From: UBA6168 sp964573725
GTDB lineage: Bacteria; Bacteroidota; Bacteroidia; Chitinophagales; Saprospiraceae
DNA length: 23,131 bases
Assembly (NCBI GenBank): GCA_964573725.1
Contig: CAZNLJ010000059.1
Span: 1 to 23,131, forward strand
Reading direction: 5' to 3'
Below are positions 1-6,512 of this stretch, in pieces. Both the position numbers and the translations under genes were made by a program. The notes below the pieces were generated by a model that was given only the letters and a program-made list of their open reading frames with translations, did no database searches and was not told where the DNA came from. Within the stretch, counting starts at the first letter, position 1, and each line of letters begins with the position of its first letter.

Positions 1-49
1 TAAGCTCTTTGATGATATCGGAATACCTGTTACGTAACTCGCGGCGGAG

Positions 50-955
50 TTAGGGGTTAAGCAAGGTGCAGACCATCAATGCGGTATCCAGGGGATGGCG
101 CTCGACGCTCCCGTCCGTCCGGAAAGAAGCGCACACCCGATCCCGAATGAGCGGCCGCATCGGTTCCAAGGCCCGGATGCCGAGGTGATAGTTCCTGGAA
201 AAGAAATAATAGACGGTGGAAAGCTTGCGGTACCACTTGTCGCAGTCCTCCTCCGCCCCACGGGCGATGATGTCGTTGAGCCAGTCGACGATGGGTGCGG
301 TTTCGGCCTGCAGGCCGATATAGGACAGGACGTTGGCGTTGACCACGGCGTCCGTGTCGTCGCGGTCGCATTCGAAATGTTTCCAGAACAGATAGGTCTT
401 GACCGGATTGCGGAGCTCCTGCAGGCAACAATACAGATTGGCGGGATGGAGGTTCAAGGACCGCCGGAAGGTGTACCAGGTGTACAAGCGGCGGTCGGGG
501 GTCTTGTTGGAAAGGATGGCCGCCCGGTTGTCCGGAATCGGGACCCCCATCCCTGTCAGGAAAGCGCTGGCCATGGCGGTCAGGTCGAGGTCGCAGGGCG
601 TGATGGTGTACAAGGGATGTTCCCGGGTGAAGTGTTGCCAGCAGCCGAACCTGTTCATGTTGTCCTGCAGGAATCCGGCGAGTTGCCGGAGGATCCCGCC
701 GGCAGGACCGACATCGGCCATGTGTTGCAGGGACAGGCCGATCAGGATGGCCGGGAAAACGGAGTGGGGGTCTTCCGAGACCGTGCCTTTGCGTTCACCG
801 TCCTCGAAGCGCTCCATCTCTTCGTTGGTGCCGCCGACGGCTTGCGCGGTGAGGGTCGGGAAACCACCGGAGGGGAACTGCCGGGCCTGTAGGAAGGCCA
901 GTCCCCGCAGGAGGCAGGTCCGTATGTCATTTATGGCGGGTGCCTGGTCTGTCAT
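50..955 (-). CDS. alpha/alpha-toroid protein, terpene-cyclase/prenyltransferase-like
   Basis: This is a 301-residue soluble protein with no signal peptide. Its helix pattern and spaced motifs resemble the alpha/alpha toroid of squalene/hopene cyclases and class II terpene cyclases. The segment CDLDLTAMAS (121-130) recalls the class II catalytic DxDDTA motif, but the final Asp is Leu. A second acidic motif, DRDDTDAVVNANVLSYIG, lies at 197-214. At about 300 residues it is half the size of a hopene cyclase, so it would be a single toroid domain. The ATG at 955 lies 33 bases after the ABC transporter stop, which suggests co-transcription with the exporter, glycosyltransferase and perhaps the P450. 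The fold similarity is recognised by eye. Catalysis is not established, and a scaffold or binding role is equally possible. Confidence 0.7.
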   Translation of the reverse strand: MTDQAPAINDIRTCLLRGLAFLQARQFPSGGFPTLTAQAVGGTNEEMERFEDGERKGTVSEDPHSVFPAILIGLSLQHMADVGPAGGILRQLAGFLQDNMNRFGCWQHFTREHPLYTITPCDLDLTAMASAFLTGMGVPIPDNRAAILSNKTPDRRLYTWYTFRRSLNLHPANLYCCLQELRNPVKTYLFWKHFECDRDDTDAVVNANVLSYIGLQAETAPIVDWLNDIIARGAEEDCDKWYRKLSTVYYFFSRNYHLGIRALEPMRPLIRDRVCASFRTDGSVERHPLDTALMVCTLLNP

Positions 956-988
956 ATGGCGATTCGAAATATCGGGAACGCGCGTTCG

Positions 989-2695
989 TCAGCCGACAGT
1001 GATGGGTTCACGCCGGGCCAGGAAGCCGTTCTCCAGGTGATAGACCTCATCCACGATATCGATGATGGAAGGGTCGTGGGTAATGAGCAGCAGCGAAGGC
1101 CGCGGCTGCAGGTTCCGCAGGTTTTGGATGATGGTCCCGACGGTATCCCGGTCTAGGTGGTTGGTCGGTTCGTCCAGGATCAGGAGGCGGGGCGCGCTTA
1201 CCAGCGACCTGGCGAAAGCGATTTTCTGCCGTTCCCCACCGGACAGGGTGGTGCCGTTCTCCCCGATGTACGTATCGTATCCTTCCGGCAAGGCCCGGAT
1301 GAAAGCATCGGCCAGGACCATCCGGCAGACCTTTTCCACTTCCGGCGGCGGAATATCGCCGTAGCCGTACCGGATATTATCGAGTACGGTTCCTTCGATG
1401 AGCTGCGGATGTTGAGGTACGATGCCGGTCTGCGAGCGGATATATGGGAAATCCAGTTCCTCGGCCGGGATGCCGTCGAAGTGGATGTGCCCTGTGTCGG
1501 GGCGGTAGAGCCCCAGGACCATTCGGGTGAGGGTGGTCTTCCCGCTGCCGTTCGCACCGAGGAGGGCGACGAAGGAACGGCGGCCGATGACCAGGCTGGC
1601 ATCCTGGAGTACCTTCTTGCCCTGGTAGGCGAAGGAAATGCCCTGCAGCCGGATCTCCCCGTCCATGGAAGGCCGGACGGTACCCCGGTAGGGTTCCCGG
1701 CTTTCGTCCGCCAGCAGTGCATGGAGTGCCTGCAGGGCCTGGTTCCCTTCGATGAAGGCCGGAAGGCCGTTTTGCAGCTGCTTGAATTTTTCCTGCAGCA
1801 TGCGGCTGGCCAGGATGAAGGCGAACATGGCGCCCAGGGTGATGGCATCCTTGGCGACCAGCCAGCCTCCGATGATCAACACGAAGTAGGTGGAGGTCGC
1901 AACGGTCAGGCCCTTGTAGAAAGCGAGCCGCTCCACTTGGTTGTCGCGCTCCAGGGATTGCACCCGCAGGGCTTCCACCGTCCGGCCGTATTTCCGTTGC
2001 TCCAGCGATTCCGTGGACCGGAACTTGATCAGCTCCACCAGGGAGATGGCAAAGGCCGTGGCCTTGCCGTATTGTTCCATGGCCATCCGGAAAGCATGGT
2101 ATCGTGCGAAAAGGTCCTTGGTGCTGCGCTTGGTGGCGAAGTAGAGGGCCGGCAGGAAAATCATGCTGGCCAGGAAAAGCGGGAGGCTGATGTACATCAG
2201 GAAAGGAATCAGGATGAGCAGGCCCGCCAGGTTGGATACCACTTGGGTGGTGATGGTTTTCAGGCTGTTGGACAAGCGGTCGGTCTCCAGGACGATCCGG
2301 GTCTGCAGGATGGCCCGGTCGTTTTCCATGAAATAGTGGTGCGGGAAGGACAAGACCTTTGCCATCAATTCGTTTCGCAGGCCGGCGACGGTTGCGTGGG
2401 AGACCTTGTGGAGCCTGTTCTTGAGGTAGAACGGCAAAATGGTCCGCAGGATGTTGTAGACGAGCAGGAACAGGCCTACCTGGAGCAGCTGCCGGACATC
2501 CTTGTCGGGCAGGATCGTGTCCACGATATGCCGCATGACCCACAGGTTGGGCAGGTACAGGTATTCGGCCACGACCAGCAGCAGGACACTCGACACCAGG
2601 ACTGCCTTGTGCGGGTAAGCCAACCCGGCCAGGTAGCGCCAGGCGACCAGGTATTTTTTCAGGCCGGCGAGTCGCCGTCGTATTTCATTGCGCAT
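989..2695 (-). CDS. ABC transporter, fused permease and ATPase (ABC-B exporter type)
   Basis: This is a 568-residue half-transporter exporter. Residues from about 20 to 310 form the hydrophobic membrane domain, with several strongly hydrophobic helices beginning near VLVSSVLLLVVAEYLYL. The C-terminal part is a complete ATPase: Walker A GANGSGKTT at 380-388, Q-loop region near TGIVPQHPQL, signature LSGGE at 484-488, Walker B LLILDEP with D508/E509, and an H-loop ITHD. The open frame extends upstream to 3949, but that extension is the antiparallel-frame shadow of the glycosyltransferase. I chose ATG at 2695, where the protein starts MRNEIRRRL and the transporter fold begins. It overlaps the end of the GT4 gene by 37 bases, so translation is probably coupled. 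By context it would export the product of the neighbouring P450/glycosyltransferase genes. Substrate unknown. Confidence 0.9.
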   Translation of the reverse strand: MRNEIRRRLAGLKKYLVAWRYLAGLAYPHKAVLVSSVLLLVVAEYLYLPNLWVMRHIVDTILPDKDVRQLLQVGLFLLVYNILRTILPFYLKNRLHKVSHATVAGLRNELMAKVLSFPHHYFMENDRAILQTRIVLETDRLSNSLKTITTQVVSNLAGLLILIPFLMYISLPLFLASMIFLPALYFATKRSTKDLFARYHAFRMAMEQYGKATAFAISLVELIKFRSTESLEQRKYGRTVEALRVQSLERDNQVERLAFYKGLTVATSTYFVLIIGGWLVAKDAITLGAMFAFILASRMLQEKFKQLQNGLPAFIEGNQALQALHALLADESREPYRGTVRPSMDGEIRLQGISFAYQGKKVLQDASLVIGRRSFVALLGANGSGKTTLTRMVLGLYRPDTGHIHFDGIPAEELDFPYIRSQTGIVPQHPQLIEGTVLDNIRYGYGDIPPPEVEKVCRMVLADAFIRALPEGYDTYIGENGTTLSGGERQKIAFARSLVSAPRLLILDEPTNHLDRDTVGTIIQNLRNLQPRPSLLLITHDPSIIDIVDEVYHLENGFLARREPITVG

Positions 2696-4023
2696 GACAG
2701 GTCGTTTGGTGGCGGCAGGTCGGTCAATGACCGGTGGCCGCCGGCCGTTCGCAGGTCCGGGTTCCGCTGTGGGGAACGAGCATGGCGGATGCCGGCAAGC
2801 AGCCCACCCAGGGCCGCGGCGAAGCGGTGATGTACCCCTCCCCTTGTAGCCGCCGGCAGCCGGGTATCTATCCGTTCCAGGTGTGCCGGTACCGGTGGCA
2901 GCCCCCAGGTATCCTTGCCCGGTAGGGGGTACTGCGGCCGGGCGGTCTCCAGTAATTCGTCGATCAGCGCTTGCCACCGCCGGAAGTTCGGCTCCATGTC
3001 GAACCCCCCCTCGACCACCTGCCGCCGGGCCCCCGCCGATAATGTTTCCCAGCGCTCCGGATCCTCGCTGAGCCGTACCAGTACTCGGGCCGCTTCCTCG
3101 GGGTCGTCGGAACACCAACATCCGCTCCGCCCTTCGTGGATGATCTGCGGCAAGCCGCTGTCGATGTACCGGACGACGGGCACCACCCCTGCGGCCATGG
3201 CCTCCAGGACGGCGACCGGCATCCCTTCGAAATCCGACATCAACAACAGGGCCTGCGCTTCGGGCAACAAGGCGCGGACTTCTTCCGGCGACAGGCGGCC
3301 GGTGAAATGGATCCGGTCCCGGAACGGGCTTTCCCGGACCTGCGCCTGCACCTGCGCCAAACCATCCCCCTCGCCAATGACGAGTCCCTCCAACTGCGGG
3401 GACAACCGGCAGGCGGCCAGCAAGGTCTCCAGGACCAGGCCGATCCGCTTCTGGCGTTCCACCACCCGGCCGCTGTAGACCACCCGGAACGGCCGGGTAC
3501 GGAACCGGGCCAACCGGGTGGGCATAGACACGCCGCAGGGGATGTTCCACGGCCGTTCGGCCAATCCCCGCCGCCGGAGTCCGCTTTCCAGATGGTCCGA
3601 TACACAGACCACCCTGCCCCCCGCTTGCTCCGTGTCCAGGACCGTAGCCAAATCCCAATAATACGGGTCGTCGGCATGCATCGTATACACCCAGGGCAAT
3701 CCGTGGCGCCCCCCTATCATACCGGCGTACAAGAGGGTATGGATGCACTGCGGAAAGTACAACCGGGGCCGGTAACGGTTGAGGAAGGACATCACCTGCT
3801 CCAGGTTCTCCTCCGTGTAGATGGACCGATGTACGATCTCGAAAGGGATCTCGTGCTGCGCCAGCGTACGGGCAAGGGTGCTGTCCCGCACGTCCGCCCC
3901 GAAATATTGCAGGTGGAAGACCAGCTCGTATCCTTGTCCCTTCAGCCATACCGCCAACTGCGCCAGCCAGGTGGAGACCCCGCTGACGTCATTCGGCGTG
4001 CTGTAATACGAGAAGGCAATCAT
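2659..4023 (-). CDS. GT4-family glycosyltransferase
   Basis: This is a 454-residue GT-B fold retaining glycosyltransferase. The N-terminal domain begins MIAFSYYSTPNDVSGVSTWL, the acceptor-side domain with the typical GV.T.L loop. The C-terminal Rossmann domain starts near VVYSGRVVERQKRIG (181-195). The EX7E donor-binding motif is present as SDFEGMPVAVLEAMAAG, with E266 and E274. The enzyme would transfer a sugar from a nucleotide-sugar donor in the cytoplasm. Residues from about 365 on form a Pro/Arg-rich tail of some 90 residues beyond the usual GT4 end. This tail ends inside the start of the ABC transporter gene. The start is the ATG at 4023. Upstream 380 bases carry no gene, so this may begin a transcription unit or be read from the P450. 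Confidence 0.88.
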   Translation of the reverse strand: MIAFSYYSTPNDVSGVSTWLAQLAVWLKGQGYELVFHLQYFGADVRDSTLARTLAQHEIPFEIVHRSIYTEENLEQVMSFLNRYRPRLYFPQCIHTLLYAGMIGGRHGLPWVYTMHADDPYYWDLATVLDTEQAGGRVVCVSDHLESGLRRRGLAERPWNIPCGVSMPTRLARFRTRPFRVVYSGRVVERQKRIGLVLETLLAACRLSPQLEGLVIGEGDGLAQVQAQVRESPFRDRIHFTGRLSPEEVRALLPEAQALLLMSDFEGMPVAVLEAMAAGVVPVVRYIDSGLPQIIHEGRSGCWCSDDPEEAARVLVRLSEDPERWETLSAGARRQVVEGGFDMEPNFRRWQALIDELLETARPQYPLPGKDTWGLPPVPAHLERIDTRLPAATRGGVHHRFAAALGGLLAGIRHARSPQRNPDLRTAGGHRSLTDLPPPNDLSCAMKYDGDSPA

Positions 4024-4403
4024 GCTTGTCTGTTTCCACGGTGCGCGGGTATCCAGCCGGGACGGTTTCTCAGGAAATCATGCGGCCATCGGCTGTACTG
4101 CGGGTAGGGGCGTGGGGGTTGCGCCCCGGGCGCGCACCCCGGTCCGCCGGCTGACGGTTTCCGGCGCAAGCCTACCTCGCCGAAGAATCATCCTCGGGGC
4201 GTAGGCGGTGTCGTCAGTGGGTGTCGGAGATTGTCCGGGAAGAGCAGTTCGGCGATAGGGGCCTTGTCGCCGAGATGTGGGTTCGTCAGCCGATTCCGGA
4301 CGGATGTTCCGTCCGCCGGGGGGTACCCGGTATCCACAAGAAACAAAAATATGCCAAAAAAGGCCGGGGCGGCAACGGAGACCCGAAAAAATCAGGCAAC
4401 GGC
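4024..4403. other. intergenic region with two stem-loops, no gene seen
   Basis: This 380-base stretch separates the P450 stop from the GT4 start. No frame with protein-like content was found. It holds a perfect 8-bp stem-loop at 4297-4315 and a GC-rich inverted repeat at 4107-4127 (GGGGCG, 9-base loop, CGCCCC). The second one sits in a stretch resembling the first module of the dispersed repeat at 5869-6060 and 8653-8857 (shared TGCGCCCCG core). No TAnnTTTG promoter element was found with confidence. Confidence 0.5.
4297..4315. terminator. stem-loop downstream of the P450 gene, possible terminator
   Basis: The arms CGGACGGA and TCCGTCCG pair perfectly around a TGT loop. It lies about 90 bases after the P450 stop on the minus strand. 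There is no T tract after it on either strand, so an intrinsic terminator is only one possibility. Confidence 0.3.
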
Positions 4404-5624
4404 TTATATTTTTCTCCCGTTGTCACCGCCCCTTTTCCAACGGAGCGGGAATTGGGCGCAACCGCGGTGCGCATCGGAACAAAGCGGCCGGACCGGCCGG
4501 CTCGGGTCCGGTTCCAGGCTGTCGATGACGGCGAGCAAAGCGGTTGTAAAATGAAAGGCCAACAGGCGGGCCTGGTGGTTCCCCAGACAAAGGTGGGCGC
4601 CATGTCCGAAGGAAAGGTGCCGGCTGCCGGCGCTTTCCAGGTTGTAGGAATCCGGCTGCGGGAAGACGGCCGGATCCCGGTTGGCGGCCATGGTGCTGAG
4701 GTGCACGATGCCGGACGCTTCGACCGGTTTCCCATCCAGCAGGAGCGGTCGGGTAATTCTCCGGATGATTTGGTGGGCCGGCGGATGAAGCCGGAGGTTT
4801 TCCTCTATGAAATTCCGTATCCGGTCGGGACGCTGCCGGAGGACGCCGCAAAGGACCGGATCGTCCAATAGCGCCGTGCCGATGTTGCCCAGCATCACAC
4901 TGACGGCGGCACCGCCGGCGTCCCACAGGAGGCGTGCCAGGCTCACGGCCTGTTCGTGGCGGATGGTTCCCGCCCGGACCATGTGCCGCAATTGAGGTAT
5001 AATGCCCGCATGGGCCGGCGGGAACGCTTCCCGGCACATGAATTCCTCAAAGAATTCTTTCCCGGTGTCGTGGTGCTGGAAGTAAATGCCGCCGGGCATG
5101 GCGGCGTACAGGCGCAGGCTGATTCCCTTCTCCATGCCCAATATCCGGTCGTTCGTCTCTACGGCCAGGGGAATCGCCAGGTCCTCGATCAGGTCGAAGG
5201 AAGGCCGCGCCTCAAGCTCCGTCCAATGTGCCCGGACCAAGGACTCCATGAAAGGTCCATAGGCCTCCAGCACCCGTGGGGAAAAGAAAGGCTGCAGGAG
5301 GGACCGGATCTCGGTATGGCCGGGGGGATCCATGCCCAACAGTACCCCGTCGACGACGGCGAGCGGATCGCTGGAAAATCTTCCGGGGTCCTTGAGAATC
5401 TCCTTGCCCAGGTGATAGTCCGTTACCACCCACCGCTCTTGTCCCTGCATACCGTGTAGACACCCCTTTTCCCGCAGTCGGTCGATCCGCGCCAGCGTTT
5501 CGGCGGTCGTGGCATCGGTTGCGAACACCAAGTCGGCATCGCCGGTCCGCTGTTGACCGGCGGACGGGGAAGGACGGCCGCGCGGCAACCGCCGTAAAAT
5601 ACTCAACAGGGACAGAAGATTCAT
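4404..5624 (-). CDS. cytochrome P450
   Basis: This is a 406-residue soluble bacterial-type P450. The haem-binding loop is FGHGAHLCLG (339-348), with C346 as the thiolate ligand. The ExxR pair is E275/R278 in EENLRLHPP. The B-helix region MDPPGHTEIRSLLQPFFSP (98-116) matches the usual MDPPEHTRLR segment. The I-helix reads DAGGAAVS (235-242). The canonical acid-threonine pair that activates oxygen is Ala-Ala here, which is unusual. The enzyme would need ferredoxin and reductase partners from elsewhere, since none is encoded nearby. The ATG at 5624 lies 13 bases beyond the stop of the sulfotransferase remnant. By context it is likely an oxidative tailoring step for the product handled by the downstream glycosyltransferase, exporter and toroid protein. 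Confidence 0.93.
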   Translation of the reverse strand: MNLLSLLSILRRLPRGRPSPSAGQQRTGDADLVFATDATTAETLARIDRLREKGCLHGMQGQERWVVTDYHLGKEILKDPGRFSSDPLAVVDGVLLGMDPPGHTEIRSLLQPFFSPRVLEAYGPFMESLVRAHWTELEARPSFDLIEDLAIPLAVETNDRILGMEKGISLRLYAAMPGGIYFQHHDTGKEFFEEFMCREAFPPAHAGIIPQLRHMVRAGTIRHEQAVSLARLLWDAGGAAVSVMLGNIGTALLDDPVLCGVLRQRPDRIRNFIEENLRLHPPAHQIIRRITRPLLLDGKPVEASGIVHLSTMAANRDPAVFPQPDSYNLESAGSRHLSFGHGAHLCLGNHQARLLAFHFTTALLAVIDSLEPDPSRPVRPLCSDAHRGCAQFPLRWKRGGDNGRKI

Positions 5625-5637
5625 GGGTTGTATTATT

Positions 5638-5873
5638 TTAATGGGGAATGCCCCATTTCCACCCGGTGGCGAACAGTTCCGCGCTGCTCACGGCATAGCG
5701 GTAAGCTTGGGCTTGATGCGCCTGCATCACTTTCGCCAGGTTTCGGAAATCGTAGAAACCGGCCAACCCGTATTTCCTGAACAGTAACTGCGGATGGTGC
5801 GCAAACCATTCCTGCAGGTATTTCGAACCGGCTTTCGGGTAACCGATGTGGACCAGATGACGTATGCGCTCAT
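5638..5873 (-). pseudogene. sulfotransferase remnant, frameshifted and truncated
   Basis: The minus strand from 5883 to 5638 has an open frame reading ERIRHLVHIGYPKAGSKYLQ..., ending AELFATGWKWGIPH. The segment HIGYPKAGSKYLQ is the 5'-phosphosulfate-binding loop of PAPS-dependent sulfotransferases. No usable start codon exists in that frame. An ATG with a good SD (GAGGTG) lies at 5873 but is one base out of frame; restoring a single base after ATGAGC would give MSRIRHLVHIGYPK. Only about 75 residues remain against the usual 250-300, with a stop just before the P450 start. I read this as the 5' fragment of a decayed gene. Its 5' leader is part of the dispersed repeat copy A. Confidence 0.65.
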
Positions 5874-6060
5874 TTTTTGCACCTCAATAACCAAATCGAT
5901 TATTCTGATGGCAAGGTTCGCATGCTTGTATAAGAACGTAAGCTGCTCATTACCAGAGGCTATTAGGGCGATTTCCACCTTTTCGACAGGACGGCCGGTG
6001 GCGCGCCCAAGCGCGCCGCCGGCCGTCCTGAAAAAATTCTTGGGCGCGGGGCGCAGCAAA
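5869..6060 (-). repeat. dispersed ~190-bp repeat, copy A
   Basis: Read on the minus strand, this copy begins with a GC-rich module (CTGCGCCCCGCGCCC). It is followed by a long hairpin: arms 5987-5998 and 6019-6030 pair perfectly over 12 bp and continue through a wobble into a 7-bp inner stem with a CCAA loop on the plus strand. A ~118-base tail ends in GAGGTGCAAAAAATGAG. The whole stretch aligns almost without gaps to 8653-8857 on the other strand. The tail is open in one frame here (ending ...IIDLVIEVQKM), but copy B has a stop in that frame. A non-coding element is therefore the better reading. Confidence 0.7.
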
Positions 6061-6512
6061 TCAGCGGGTTTCATGATCGAAAAAAACAGAAAATCAATAT
6101 TTTGTAAATAATTATTTAGTAGGGTTGCGGTGCGGAAGTTTAGATGCGGTGATTTGTCGCTTGGTTCCTCTGCACATGCCGGGACCAGGTAGCCGGGAAT
6201 CGGTTGCCGGTGGCCTGTGCGGAGCAGGGCGGAACCGCTTTTGGACCAAAAACCTTTCCAAACTAGCCGGTCCGACGACCATCCGGATCCTGCACCCTGT
6301 GCAGCCGGTCCGATACCGGCGGCGAAGCGTCGTGTCCGTCATTTCGACGGGACAGGCTGCTTTTCCGGATGCCGGCAATGATTTTCATGCGGGGGCGCGG
6401 TATATTTACCGGAACCCGGGTCGACCCCTTCCCCACGGGTGGGCCTGCGGCTGTCCTGCCGACAGGGTGCCGGCGGGAAGCGGGGGGCGAGGGGACCAAA
6501 ACTTGCGTAGCG
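6061..6512. other. intergenic region, no gene seen
   Basis: The stretch between repeat copy A and the membrane-protein start has open frames on both strands but no recognisable protein. An AT-rich patch lies at 6080-6120. A short perfect hairpin (CTGCAC, CCT, GTGCAG) lies at 6290-6304. The frame of the downstream gene is open back to 6369, but the added residues are Arg/Gly/Pro-rich and look non-coding. Confidence 0.5.

Noticed and set aside
95..892. 265-codon plus-strand open frame opposite the toroid gene
   Set aside because: Antisense shadow with low-complexity content.
1157..2830. 557-codon plus-strand open frame opposite the ABC transporter
   Set aside because: Antisense shadow: Gln/Asp/Val-rich without family motifs, whereas the minus strand has full ABC motifs.
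2696..3949. Open-frame extension of the ABC transporter to 986 residues
   Set aside because: The added part is Arg/Gly/Pro-rich, lacks any domain and is the shadow of the well-formed GT4 gene on the same strand in another frame.
3136..4107. 323-codon plus-strand open frame opposite the GT4 gene
   Set aside because: Antisense shadow of a gene with an intact EX7E motif.
5727..6074. 115-codon minus-strand frame through repeat copy A
   Set aside because: It runs through a GC hairpin, and copy B has a stop in the equivalent frame. After the ATG at 5873 it reads the wrong phase of the sulfotransferase remnant.
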